From Mytilisepta virgata (taxonomy: Eukaryota; Mollusca; Bivalvia; Mytilida; Mytilidae), in assembly GCA_028015205.1 (NCBI GenBank), contig CM051521.1, positions 125,496,614 to 125,560,613 of the forward strand: a DNA stretch of 64,000 nt. Reading direction: 5' to 3'. How positions within the stretch are numbered: the stretch's first letter is position 1; each line of letters opens with the position of its first letter. The position numbers and the translations under genes are program-made. The notes under the pieces are model-generated. The model was not told where the DNA came from. It worked only from the letters and a program-made list of their open reading frames with translations, and made no database searches. Shown here in pieces: positions 34,900 through 48,900 of this stretch.

Positions 34900-35120
34900 C
34901 CGGGTATATGGAATATAGACTTCACAATGTATTATTACCGGGTATATGGAATACAGACTTCACAATGTATTATTGGAATACAGACTTCACAGGTATATGG
35001 AATACAGACTTCACAATGTATTATTGGAATACAGACTTCACAGGTATATGGAATACAGACTTCACAATGTATTATTACCAGGTATATGGAATACAGACTT
35101 TACAATGTATTATTACTAGA
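34900..35120 (+). repeat. Minisatellite GTATATGGAATACAGACTTC
   Basis: Six to seven alternating long and short units of about 38 and 26 bp built from GTATATGGAATACAGACTTC, ACAATGTATTATT and ACCG/ACCA. It leaves open frames of low complexity that are not genes. Confidence 0.85.
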
Positions 35121-36399
35121 AAATTATAATACTTTGAAGTTCAGTATCCTATAATAGAACTCACTTAGGCCTATGAACTCATCTACCCATATAAAATCAT
35201 CTGAAGTATATTCCTAATTCAGATAGGCTAAATTAATGTTCTTTTATAGAGAGAGTGGGAGAAAAAGAAAAGTAGTTCTGTGATTACAATACAATCAATA
35301 CTTTTATTTTTTTCAAAGTTATTAACCTTGGTATTAACTCAAAGAAGATATTACAGATAAAACTTATTACATAAATTGTACCAAACTCAAAAGAATTGTT
35401 AGGCTGAGAGCTGCTAACAAGGCAATTATTCACATGATCATTTTTTCTAAGGGCTCTTACTTATATCAAATGTCCTACTGACACTAACATTTGAACATGA
35501 CCAAGATATCATTGATATAAACCATTCAAATAAATCTTATGAAAATCCATTAAAAACTGTAAGGGAAAGAACTCTTACAAGGTGGAAGTATAGGATTTCC
35601 AATCTGTGTTGAAATGGGAAGCAAACATTAAATATATGTAAAAGTTTCATGTAGATATTCCTAGTCATGTGATGTGTACTGATATTTCTGTAATTCAGTC
35701 TTGTTCTTTTTCAATTCTTAATTCTATACTTCAGACAGGGAACATGATCACTTCCTGTAATTCTGGCACATTATGTTTACTTATAATACTATATAAAACC
35801 AGAATTTTAATCACTGGTGAAATGAGCCATAATCAATGGACATTCAAGAGAGTGAAGTTTTTATGTATTGTTTCCTATAAACAACATGAGATACATTTTA
35901 CACAACATATGTTGTTATGACAAGTTATCAGTTTGTAATGATTTAATTTGTAACATTAATAATTAGTACAATCAAAACAATAAAATATAAACTTGTTTTG
36001 TATGACATGGTAATAATACAACAACACTGATATAATTATGGACTAGAAATATTACAATGAAATATTTTTTTTAATGCAAACTTCCATTCTAGGGCCAAAC
36101 TTAAGTACTGTATATAATGAAAGGTAGAAATGGCATAATGTGGCCAGGATCATGTAAGAATTAGAATGAAGGTCTCTGATATGGGAATGTTATTTCTGAC
36201 TATTTAATAGTGCAACAGTAAATTAAGTACCACCGTCAGTTTTATACAATCCCTACCTAACAGTAACCTTGTTGGTATTCTGTATTTGCTTTTATGTTTT
36301 TAATACATGAGATAGGGCACCCATAAATGCTCACCATAGGTGTGCCTCTACCAAGTCCGACTATACTGACCCTATGGTTTTGTGTTTATGCCTTGTTCT
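35121..36399. other. Intergenic / possible DGK 3' UTR, no feature seen
   Basis: AT-rich, no recognised exon or repeat. It may include distal 3' UTR of the minus-strand DGK, but there is no direct sign. Confidence 0.35.
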
Positions 36400-36570
36400 T
36401 CGGAGGGTTTCGGTGCTGTTGTTTACTTTATAATTGATTTTATAGGATTTATGACACTTTCAGGACACTTGGCTTCATGTATATAATAGTGCCCAGTATT
36501 TATTGTTGCAGGAACCCACCCATCTAAATGGCAAATCCTTCTCAATTAAGAGTCAAACACACCTCATAGT
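36400..36570 (-). repeat. Degenerate SINE (type 1) fragment
   Basis: GGCAAATCCTTCTCAATTAAGA and AAACACACCTCATAG match the body of the SINE at 1885-2147 on the same strand. The head is not recognisable. 36571-37919 shows no further feature. Confidence 0.5.
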
Positions 36571-37919
36571 ATGTATGACTATTCCTGTTATCTTTTATTT
36601 TATGAAATTGCAAAAAAGATGTGAAATTTTTGCCAACCTACATTGATTTACATACTATATATTCAATGATTTTTACAGATTCTTACTTTACTTCACTTGT
36701 TGGTTATGCCTGCTTCTACTTTATTTTCTTATCTGATATTGTAATTCAAAAACTTACCAATACATAGAATTACTTCAGTCTGTAAGTTTAAAAATTAAGG
36801 CTGCTATCTTATAACTAAATTCATGTACATATTTAATTTGTTGACATCTCAAACATTTTAAGGGAAAATTTGATTTAAATTTTGCATGATAGAATGATAT
36901 AGATTCTTTAAATACAAGACTGTTGAATAAGGAAAAAAATCAGCACTGTAAGTGAATGTTTAAAGATTGTCATTATCATCCTCACAAACTCTACATCACA
37001 CAACCCAAAAACTAGCAATCTGTATATGTATACTGAGCACCAATTTTTCTGATTGTGGTTTGTATATGTTCCATCTTCATTGAAACATTGATTCTTTTTT
37101 GTTTAAATATAAAATTTCTAAAAATGTGAATAAGAATACTCATACACGGCAATCCTATAAACAATTATCTAAACAACAGTGAAATAGTATTTAAATACAA
37201 ACCTCAATTAACACAAAGACATTTTAGCAATCACTTAAGAGTTATACTCAAACTAACACACTAGGTAACACACAGTCAGCTACAACAAAACACATACAAT
37301 TTGGAATTCTTTTTACAAAGTCAACTATAATTCATTATTTATCAACTAATACTCACACAGCAGGCAATATTCACAAAAGTTATCTTAAACAACACAAATT
37401 CTACTAGGCAACCTTTTAACAGTTACCTAATCTGATAATTATTAAGTAAACAATTCTTTTCACTCAGTAAGTATGCAATCTAACATTCAAATATAAGGTA
37501 TTATTTTCCTCCACATTCAAATATAAGGCAATCTCATTGTTTTAGGCAATTCTATTTATAGTTAAAAAAATCATCATATTTAAAAGGTAACCTATTAATA
37601 ATGAGAAACATCAGTTTTTCTACCTTGTGGAGATAATAAAGTAACCTTTCTTTAGACTGAATTAAAATTATCTCCCTTAGGTAAAGGGATATTCTCTCCC
37701 TTAGGTAAAGGGAGTTTCTTGTGCTTCTCATTGGTGTTTGTACATTTTTTTTAAGCAGACAATACAATTAACAGTTATCAAAATTAACATTAATACGTAT
37801 GTCATTCCCATTGATACGAAATGACCAACATGGTAACGAAACAAAAAAATTAAATATATATATAAAAAAAAATAAAAATACAAAAAGCTAACTAACAGCA
37901 AATTGGATTTTTCCTTCAT

Positions 37920-38985
37920 CGCAGTACGGAGCTGCCCATCTATCTACCTGCCTGACCGTCCAACCATCAACCCCTACTACAACTGTACAGCCACAGAGCT
38001 GCCCAGCTATCTACCCGCCTGACCGTCCAACCCCCTTCTACAGCTGTATAGCCACAGAGCTGCCCATCTATCTACCTGCCTGACTGTCCAACCATCAACC
38101 CCTCCTACAGCTGTACAGCCACAGAGCTGCCCAGCTATCTACCTGCCTGACAGTCCAACCATCAACCCCTTCTACAGCTTTATAGCCACAGAGCTGCCCA
38201 TCTATCTACCTGCCTGACCGTCCAATCCCCTTCTACACCTGTATAGCCACAGAGCTGCCCATCTATCTACCTGCCTGACTGTCCAACCATCAACCCCTCC
38301 TACAGCTGTACAGCCACACAGCTGCCCAGCTATCTACATGCCTGACAGTCCAACCATCAACCCCTTCTACAGCTGTATAGCCACAGAGCTGCCCATCTAT
38401 CTACCTGCCTGACCATCCAACCATCAACCCCTCCTTCAGCTGTACAGCCACAGAGTTGCCCAGCTATCTACCTGCCTGACTGTCCAACCATCAACCCCTT
38501 CTATAGCTGTACAGCCACAGAGCTACCCATCTATCTACCTGACTGACTGTCCAACCATCAACCCCTCCTACAGCTGTACAGCCACAGAGCTGCCCAGCTA
38601 TCTACCTGCCTGACAGTCCAACCATGAACCCCTCCTACAGCTGTACAGCCACAGAGCTACCCATCTATCTACCTGACTGACTGTCCAACCATCAACCCCT
38701 CCTACAGCTGTACAGCCACAGAGCTGCCCAGCTATCTACCTGCCTGACAGTCCAACCATGAACCCCTCCTACAGCTGTACAGCCACAGAGCTACCCATCT
38801 ATCTCCCTGCCTGACCGTCCAACCATCAACCCCTTCTACAGCTGTACAGCCACAGAGCTACCCATCTATCGACCTGCCTGACTGTCCAACCATCAACCCC
38901 TCCTACAGCTGTATAGCCACAGAGCTACCCATCTATCTACTTACCTGACTGTCCATCCACCAACCCTTCCTACAGCTGTATAGCC
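37920..38985. repeat. 67-bp minisatellite, about 16 units
   Basis: Units of 67 bp read CCACAGAGCTGCCCATCTAT, CTACCTGCCTGACTGTCC, AACCATCAACCCCTCCTAC and AGCTGTACAG. Two variants (CCCATC and CCCAGC) alternate through most of the array, giving a 134-bp higher-order repeat. Some units lack CATCAA. 67 is not a multiple of three, so it is not coding. It lies about 0.8 kb past the DGK stop codon. Confidence 0.92.
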
Positions 38986-39808
38986 TCAAACCAATAACAA
39001 TATTTTTTCTGTTGGAACACTATATATCAGGGTTCTGGAATTAGTTTGGAACAGCTGGATATGCACCATGATAATAAATATAACTATATTAGACATAATT
39101 TAAAACCTTAAATCTTTCAAATGTGGAATAAAAAATACTTATCTAAACAACAGAAGTCTGGAAATATATATGTGGTCTGGACAAGTCATATTCATTTTAA
39201 ATGTCAGGATGTGAATTTTGTTTTACAAAGGAGAATTATTAAACATACTTATCTTATCCATACTTCAAATTCAGTGCTAATGGTACTATAATGTGTTTTT
39301 TTTTGTGATTCATTATGTAATAATTTTCTTCAGTTTTTATTTGTGAAGCAAGATAGATCTCTGACAGAAAACATGTCACCTTATAAACTCATTATCTTTG
39401 TCAATAAGGCAGTAATAAATCTTAACAAAGTAGAATATTACAAACTTAAACCCTGAGGATTCTATAGTGTATACAGCAAACTAACTCTATCAATTACAAT
39501 TAAGGCTGCTATAAAATGCTAAAAAAATAAAAATGCAGGTGATGCATTTCTAATGACATAATAAAAGTTCTCTAAAGAGGTAAACAATCAATCATTAAAA
39601 CATCTAAATAAATAACAACCGTTGATTGCAAAGAATGAAAAGTGCAACATGTCTTTTAAGTTAAAACAAAATACAGGACTATCTGTAACAAAGAATGAGG
39701 TCCTGTGTACATTAACTTATTTTAACCAAAGCCGTTTTTGCACAACAAAGGAAATACTATTTTTGAATATTGCCATTAGAATAGGCTAACTCTTTCTATA
39801 GCACTTTT
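38986..39808 (-). other. Likely proximal 3' UTR of DGK
   Basis: AT-rich sequence directly after the stop codon, in gene orientation. Several TTTATT words (AATAAA on the minus strand) are present, but none can be chosen as the poly(A) signal. Confidence 0.35.
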
Positions 39809-39949
39809 TTAACCATAAATATTTTTCCTGCCACACCTTGACAACAGTCTAACTGTGCTGTGATGTGTGACCTCAATTTCACCTGGTGATGACTGTTCCC
39901 ATGGCTCCCCATCCACCTGCATTGGAACTTTACCTTTCAGCACTGATAT
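39809..39949 (-). CDS. DGK last coding exon with stop
   Basis: 141 nt, acceptor TTTTTGTTGACAG. It encodes ISVLKGKVPMQVDGEPWEQ then SSPGEIEVTHHSTVRLL and a short basic tail ending NIYG before TAA. The PMQVDGEPW motif closes the accessory domain. I could not choose a poly(A) site; the 3' UTR would run towards lower coordinates. Confidence 0.92.
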   Translation of the reverse strand: MSVLKGKVPMQVDGEPWEQSSPGEIEVTHHSTVRLLSRCGRKNIYG

Positions 39950-42900
39950 CTGTCAACAAAAAAGAAATTTTCTATCAACTTTTCTGGGTTTTTTTCCAAT
40001 TCATGCAATGATACGATTGTAAAAACAAAACAACGGGCTTTCAACAATTCAGAAATGTGTGAGGTGGTGTTCAGAATTGATAAAGTAAAACAGAAACAGG
40101 ATAGCTGTTAACATTTGGTAAATATAAATCATATATATATAACATGCTTTTTTTTACCAGCTTCAACCCCTGTATCTCAAGAACTGTAAGAGATAATAAA
40201 AATGTGTTCACATACTTCTATAAGTACTCATCAAGATGAATTAAAAGAAAAAATCTGAATTGAAATTGATGAAAAATAAAAAAATTTCATGTTTCCTCCA
40301 AACTGCTGAATTTGACCCCTTGTATCTCAGAAACAAAAAGATTGTCACACGTAGCTATATGTCCCCTACCGTACAGAAAAACCCCACAGGATATACAAAT
40401 GTATATTATTGAAATAGGGGCACATTATTGATGTCAACACATAATAAAAAAAAATTGCAGTAAAATACAAATAAAAATTTGCGTCCACAAAGAGTTCCTG
40501 TAGTGTCACATGCACAAAAACATTAAAGTCCCACAACTCGCGTAAAATTTGTCAAATCAAAATTGTGGTGTGCCAGGATCAAGTACATGTGGTGACTAAC
40601 AATCGTACAAAATTTGAACGAAATCCGATCAGCGGTCTCAGAGGAGGAGTATCCACAAAGTGTTCCTATAGTGTCACATGCACATAAACGTTGAAGTCCC
40701 ATAACTCTCGTAAAATTTGTCGAATCAAAGTCGTGGTAAATAGGATCAAGTACATGTGCTGACTAGCAATCCTACAAAATTTTAATGAAATCTGATCAGC
40801 GGTCTCAGGGAGTTGCAAAGACAAATAACTCACGGACGGACATTTGAATGGACAGACGGGTGCAGACCATTACTAGGTCCCTCTGTCCCATTGCGGCGGG
40901 GGACAATAAAAGATAGAAAAGAATTGCTGACATACTAATAAAACCATTCATCATGGTGAATCAAAAGAAAAAATCCCCATTAATATTGGATGAAAAAATT
41001 TACATATCAAGGCACATTGCTTTTTTGGCCCTTTTATCCCCTTGTATCTCAAAAACCGAAAATGAAAGAAGTAATCTATAGAAATACCACTGGTAACACA
41101 CATCAAAATGAATTAAAAGAAAAAATCCCCATTAAAATTGGATTAAAAATAAAAATTTTAAGTTTTCTGCTAAATGGCTAAAGAGGACAAACTTATTTTG
41201 GCCCCTTTGATCCCTTTTATCTCTGCAACGACAAAAGTAACATAAAAATACCTTTTAGTAACTTTTATTGTATTTCTTATTAAGAACCACGGGCCTCGGT
41301 GGCCGAGTGGTCTAGGTAGTTTGTCATGACTACTAATGATCACTAGCCTGTCAACGTTGAGGTTGCGAGTTCAAATCTCACCTGTGGCGGGGTGTGTTCG
41401 ACTCCGATCCTAATTGACAAGGATTGCCAATTTTTCTACCGAAGGTCGGTTGTTCTCTCCGGGTACTCTGGCCGCTGCGAAGTAGCCAAATGTGCTGAAA
41501 ACGGCGTAAAACCCCAACTAAACAAACAAACAATATTAAGAACCATTTTTAAAAAAATCATCAAAATCAGATACAATGTACTAAAAATGTTTGAAAATAA
41601 GGGTATGTCCCTTTTTTGGCCCCTAATATTTCTAAAACGGGAAGAGATACTGAAAAAATGGATATAATAGAAGCATTTCCATTTTTATCAAGGAACATTA
41701 TAAACCCAAACTAGAGGCTCTAAAGAGCCTGTATCGCTCACCTGCATTTAACTTTTCACCTTGAGCAGACCTAAAAATTTTAGTGTTGCAGTCAATTTGG
41801 CTGTTTTTCTATAGGATTCTATGTTAAACTAATTTCAGCTGTGGCAGTCATCTTGGTTTAGTCCAGGTCAACGGATACATTTCTAAAAGAGAACCATCTA
41901 AGGACCATTTCTGCTAAATCTTGTTCCAACTGGCTAAGCGTTTTCAGACAAGAAGATTTTTAAATGAATTTTCCTATAGGGTCCAATATTTAACAAAGTT
42001 CGGTGTGGCAGCCATCTTGGTTGACAATCCGGGTGATCGGACATATTTCTGAAAGAGGACCTCCTAAGGACCAATGCTGCCAAGTCTGGCTCCAATATGT
42101 CAAGTAGTTCCAGACAAGAAGATTTTTCAATGAATTTTTCCATAGGGCCCTATGTTAAACTAAGTTCGGGTGTGGTGGCCATCTTGGTTGACAGTCTGGG
42201 TCATTGCACAAAATTCTGAAAGAGGACCATATAAGGACCATTGCTGCCAAGTCTAATTCTAATTGGCTTAGTGGTTTCAGACGAGAAGATTTTTAAGTGA
42301 ATTTCCCAAAGGGTCCTATGTTAAATTAAGTTCTGCTGTGGCGGCCATCTTGGTTCACAGTCCACGAAATCAAACATATTTCTGAAAAAGGACCTCCTAA
42401 GGACCAATGCCACCAAGTCCTGCTCTAATATGTCAAGCGGTTTCAGACAAGAAGATTTTTCAATGAATTTTCCTACAGGGCCCTATGTTAAACTAAGTTC
42501 GGTTGTGGTGGCCATCTTGGTTGACAGTCCGGGTCATCGCACAAAATTCTGAAAGAGGACTATCTAAGGACCATTGCTACCATGTGTAATTATAATTGGC
42601 TTAGTGATTTCAGACGAGAAGATTTTTGAGTGAATTTCCCATAGGGTCCTATGTGAAACTAAGTTCTGCTGTGGGGGCCATCTTGGTTCACAGTCCACGA
42701 AATCAGACACATTTCTGAAAAAGGACCTCCTAAGGAGCAATGCCGCCAAGTCTGGCTCCAATATGTCAAGTGGTTTGAGACAAGAAGATTTTTCAATGAA
42801 TTTTCTATTGGGCCCAATGTTAAACTAAGTTCGGTTGTATCGGCCAACTTGGTTGACAGTCCGGGTCATCAGACACACCTCTGTAAGAGGACCATCTAAA

Positions 42901-45900
42901 GACCATTGCTGCCAAGTCTGGTTCCAATTGGTCAAGTGGTTTAAGACAAGAAGATTTTCAATGAATTTTCCCATAAGGCCCTATGTAAAACTAAGTTCGG
43001 CTGTGGCGGCCATCTTGTTTAACAGTCTGGGTCATTGGACATATTTCTGAAAGAGAACATCCTAAGAACTATTACTGCCAACTTAGGTTCCAACTGGACT
43101 TGTAGTTTCATATAAGAAGATTTTTGAAAGTCACTCCCCCCCCCCTCCTTTTTTCTATTTTTAGTAACAGCAACCATCTCGGTTGGAAGTCGGGAATGCC
43201 AGACATAATTTTGGAAGGGGGCCACCCAAGGACCATTCCACCAAAGTTTGGTCTCAATTGGCCCAGTGGTTTGAGAGGAAAAGACCTTTAAAGGAAAGTT
43301 TACGCTGGATGGCGTCTTTAAAGGGCAAAAACTCCTATAAGGGGTCAATCAATGATTTTGGTCATGTTGACTTATTTGTAGATCTTACTTTGTTGAACAT
43401 TTTTGCTGTTTACAATTTGTCTTTATCTATAATAATATTCAAGATAATAACCTAAAACTGCAAAATTTCCTAAAAATTAACAATTCAGGGGCAATAACCC
43501 AATAAAGAGTTGACCGATTCGTCTGAAAATTTCATGACAGGTAGATCTTGACCTGATGAACATTTTTACCCCATGTCAGTTTTGCCCTAATTGCTTTAGT
43601 TTTTGAGATATAAGACAAAAACTGCAGTTTACCCCTATGTTCTATTTTTAGCCATGTCGGCCATGTTGGTTGGCAGGCGGGGTCATCGGACACAATTTTT
43701 AAACTAGATACCCTAATTATGCTTGTGGCCAAGTTTGGTTCAATTTGGCCTAGTAGTTTCAGAGGAAAAGATTTTTGTAAAAGTTAACGGACGACGACGG
43801 ACGACGGACGACGGACGCCAAGTGATGAGAAAAGCTCACTTGACCCTTCGGGTCAGGTGAGCTAAAAATTGGATAAAAATTTAAAAAGTCATACCAAAAT
43901 TATCAAAAAACCATTAATGACCACCCCCCCCCCCCCCCCCCCCCCCCAAAAAAAAACAAAAAAACAAAAAAACAACAAGGGGCCAGATTTCCAAAAATCA
44001 ATCCCAACCTGTATTTCTTATGGGACAACATTTTGGTGAAATATTATAAGGATATAGTCAATAGAACAAAAGTAAATGAGCAGAAACCTAACTGTCTACA
44101 CATGCCTATGCACGACAACAGGCTCATACCATAATACAACCACAAATATTTGCAGTCGTATAAAAATCGAAATATACAAATAGAAACCTAAAATTTTCTG
44201 GACTTTCCTTAGCTGACAGGCTGAGGTAGACCATTATATAACTGCATTATAGTCCAGTCAATCTAGCATAAATTTGACCCTAACCTTAAAGTAATTGCAA
44301 AAGAAGATTTTTAAGTTTTAATCTTTAGCATTATACCCCAAACATACACAGAAAAAAGTCCAACAAAATCTAACTTGAGGAAGATTAAAAAATCACGATT
44401 TTAAAATTCCTATGGACATGTGCATTGAAAATGGGAGATAACTCTGCAAAAAAGGCAGAAATATCAATAAAAATTGATACAAAATTATAACTTTACCGCT
44501 TCTATTCAGCAGAATGTATTGATTCTTGATATTTTAGTCGTCTTTAGAGTATAACAAACAACTCTAAAGTTTTTTCCTTATCTTTTATCAAGCTACAACC
44601 TAGATTTCGTAATTCATTAGTTGACCATTTATTAAATTTTTCAACTTGTCAAGGTAAAGAATCTCAAATTTAATAAAAATAATTAATCATATATTCTTCT
44701 TTTTGTGGTTTAAAGTTTCTTTAAACAAGGTAGATGCTGATCAAATATAATTTACAGATATAAACAATACCAAATTTTCACATTATTTTTTCAAAATGGT
44801 CACAAAGCCACAAATTTGCAATTTCTTTAATGAAAAATGCGCAAAAAAAAATAAAAATACCCATAACATTTCGGTTTTGTACATTTCATGAGCAGAAGAT
44901 TATATAATATAGTCAAATACGAACTTATAACCCCGTCAAAGTATCATACTTTACTTGAATTTTAAGAAAATCAACCAAAAACTGACCAAAACAGACTCAT
45001 TTTTGCGGAGTTATCTCCCATTTTCAATGTTAATTTCCATAGAAAATTAAAAATGCTGATTTTGAGTTTTCCTCAAGTAAGATTTAATGAGACTTTTTTC
45101 TGTGTATATTTGGGGCTTCATGCTATAGATTAGAACTAAAACATTTTCTGTTGCAATTAGTTTGAGGTTAAAACTTAGTCTGACTGGACTATTAAAGATT
45201 CACACCATGACTTTTCTGGCTTCTGCTAATCTGAGAGCCTCAGCTTATAAAAGATACAAACCTGAATTTTTCTGGACTGTTCTAACCTGCGAAAGTCAGC
45301 AATGTTTAATTATATCTTAACTTTTCTAGCCTGTCCTAATCTGAGAGGTTGAGCTAGACCAGAGTTTATTTATACCGAAGAAACAAACCTTGACTTTTCT
45401 AGCCTGTCCTAATCTGAGAGGTAGAGCTAGACCAAAGTTTAATTATACAGAAGAAACAAACCTTGACTTTTCTAGCCTGTCCTAATCTGAAAGGTTGAGC
45501 TAGACCAAAGTTTAATTATACAGAAGAAACAAACCTTGACTTTTCTAGCCTGTCCTAATCTGAAAGGTTGAGCTAGACCAAAGTTTAATTATACAGAAGA
45601 AACAAACCTTGACTTTTCTAGCCTGTCCTAATCTAAGAGGTTGAGCTAGACCAACTTGTAACTGTGCTATATGGAATGATGAATAGAGACCCATAACTTC
45701 CAGCAATCCATCATTGTAACTGCAACAGATAAATTATCACATGGAATGCCATAATTAATAACAAATCTTCCTTCAGTCATTATTTCTAAAATTAAATAAA
45801 ATAAATTTAAAGCCAGACAGCATTTTGGAGAATGACCTTCACTGAAAGGTAACACTTCTCATTCTGAAATCCATCAAGAGAATGATTTAATATAGGTGTT

Positions 45901-48900
45901 CCAGTTAGGGTTCATGGACAGACACCATTTTTATAGGCTACTGGGTATTTAAGTGCAGTTCAGGTCTAAATATAGAAATCATGACAATGTCAACCAATAA
46001 AACTATCTAAAGTTTACCCATGCATTAAATTAAGGGCATTTACTCTGTAACAGTTAAATTCAAAACTACCAAACTAAACTTGACCTGTATTAAATGATGT
46101 ATTTCAATTACAATCCAGAAACAATAAGTGTGAAACAGGAGGATCCCTACAAATATTACATATAATGGTTCATGGCAATGAACTTGTGCTAAAATTTAAT
46201 CATTTCTTCAAGAATTATTTTGAAATTATATGTAAAAAAATGTCTTCGAGACTTAATTTTGTTACCACCAAGAAACCTGAAATTTCATTAAATAATTAAA
46301 TCAAGGGCCATAACTCTGTAATGGTAAAAATTCCTAAAAATCGAAACTGACCTGTACTTAATGGCCATAGCAGCATACAAAAAGTTTGAAACATGGACAG
46401 ACAGACGGACAAAAGGATCCACATATTTTTTTTTAAAGTTTAAGTTTCTGTTATCTTTTTTTGGAAAAATGCTAAATGCTGGCTTTGAATCAATATAAAC
46501 ACATTGTAACAATTTGTGTAACCTCAATTACAGCAAGAATTTCATTTTGAAATAAAAACATTCAGTAAAAACAAGGACATATCTATTGACCTAAATACTG
46601 AATATCTGAAAATGCTGAAAACTGTGTCATACTTCAATGTTAATTCATCATGAAGACTGCTTGGTACTGAATGAAATATAATAAATCCACGTAATTCTCT
46701 AAAGAAGTCTAATTAAATCTACATCACTGTTGAGATTACTTCTAAATTTTCATTTTCCCACCACATAGAACAAATCTGATGAAATAATGACAGTTTTTAA
46801 GTTGATTTTTTATGTTAACTGTTTACATCATTTTTCCTGTTTATCTTAAATTATACAGATTTCATGTCATTTATTTGTTTTTTTGTAATCCTGCATCACT
46901 TCAATCATTCAACAGAATGTAACAAGTGTTCTGGTTTTTCTACATAAAAGAGGACATTCTAGAGTACAAATATAAGGCTAAATAAAAAAAAAATATATAT
47001 GTGTGTTTAGGCATTCATGCTTATAAAAATTAGAGTAAGTAGGTATTTTTTTTTTTTCGCTAAATTTTTTACTTTGTCCAAATGAGAGGAACTTTTGGTC
47101 ATTTAATGGTGCTTGTAAAAATGTCAATAAAGACTTAAGGGTCCCACACAAATTTAGGGTTGGCAGTAAACCCCAAATACACATTGTCATAATTGTGTAT
47201 TCTACATGTCACCCATGATACTTACACAAAAATATTATGGCATTTTTTTTAAGATGCTCAAACTTCTGGTTAAGATAAAAATATCTAAGAATAGATTAAA
47301 ATTCTACCTCTTTTTAAACTTATTACAGATAAGTAACTTTTTGCATTTGGAAATAGCCCAGAAAATCCAATCAAATTACGAGCAATCTAAAAGACTTCTC
47401 AAATATGATATTTCATTATTCTGATTTGTACCACTCAGATCCTAATTTTTAACTTAATTTTTCTATGGAAAAAGAGCTGGTTATCAGTTTGTCGAATAAA
47501 ACTGGACTGGGAGTTAGTTTGATGGGCAGGCCATTTGGGCAGTTGGTTTGATAGGCGGGCCATTTGGACAGTTGGTTTGATGGGTGGTCCGTTAGCTCCA
47601 AACAGTGATGAAGGAAAATTTCATTGTCACTAAGACATCTTCTTGTTTTCAGTTATACATGCATGTCAAAATGTTAAGTACTTGTAATAAAAGTTTCCAA
47701 CTGGTTTTATTTTAAGAATTTTATTGTGTACTGAAAAGTTATCCACATCCTCTTACATGTAATTATTTATTACATTTACCCATTGGATAAAAGCCAGAAT
47801 TGGTATCTTCAACATATATATACAGATACAGAAGTAATACAAATTTTTCGAGATCAATCGCTCTTTGCAACAGAGGTAAAGAATAACATATCACGTGACG
47901 TTTTATTAGGCATAGAAACAATAACAATGTGGTAGCCCCGATACTGTACCAGAGTTGCAAAAATTTCTGTCCCTGAGGGGTATATCATGCCATGAATACG
48001 TAAAGGTAAAACTTGCCCTACTTGCATTATCCTTCAAATTTCTCTTGACTCTTGTAACCTGGAAATTGCCATTCTCACGCCTAACAAAACACTCAAGTCA
48101 CGTGATCGGAATAATAACTTCTACCCCGGATGCGGTAATTCAGGACTAAGTCAGAAGTCAAGTATTACATGCCATTAAATCAGAAGTAAACCAGGTAACT
48201 GTCATTATGTATAATCTAAAGAAGAAGTTAGCCCGTACCTTTAATTTCAGCTTCCGCTACATAGATGTTTATCACTCAACAATTCACATTTTTGGAACTT
48301 CTTACATCTCATATATCCCAATGAGATCGAAATTAAAGATACCACAGACACTGCCAAGTATGCATCTTATCATGACCTTCACCTTCGAGTTGACACCAGA
48401 GGAAGATTGAATACAAAACTTTACGACAAATGGGATCACTTTGACTTTCCAATCGTCAACTTCCCATTTTTGAGCGGCAATATTCCAGAAGCGGCGGTAT
48501 ATGGAGTATATATTTCATAACTCATACGTTATTTCAGAGCTTGTGACATATTCATTGACTTCCTGGACAGAGCCTGGCTCCAGACAGAAAAGTTGCTCAG
48601 ACAAGGGTATGTTGCTCCTGAGGTGAAGTCATCCTTATTAAAGTTTTATGGGCATCATCATGACTTGGTTGACAGGTATGAAAAAAATGTTTCCAAAATG
48701 AAAATGGGCCTGTTCCATTGATATTATCCCTTCCTCATACCTCATTTGACATGGGCAGCATGTCGGGTCTCCTGCAGGAAGCAGAGACTGCTTACTCTTC
48801 CAGAGCACCTGAGTCTACCACCGGTTTTTTGGTGGGGTCCATGTTGTTCATATGTTTTTAGTTTTTAATTGTAGTGCATGTATTGTTTTGGTCTTGTCTT

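Noticed and set aside
34873..35154. 93-codon frame with GIQTSQ repeats
   Set aside because: Low-complexity minisatellite, open in two frames at once, with no splice or homology support.
37920..38985. CRISPR-like array
   Set aside because: Repeats are contiguous 67-bp units without unique spacers in a eukaryotic genome.
41291..41380. Possible tRNA-Leu/Ser gene
   Set aside because: A and B boxes are good, but the arms do not complete a cloverleaf. The sequence continues into a SINE body with an (AAAC)n tail and TSDs.
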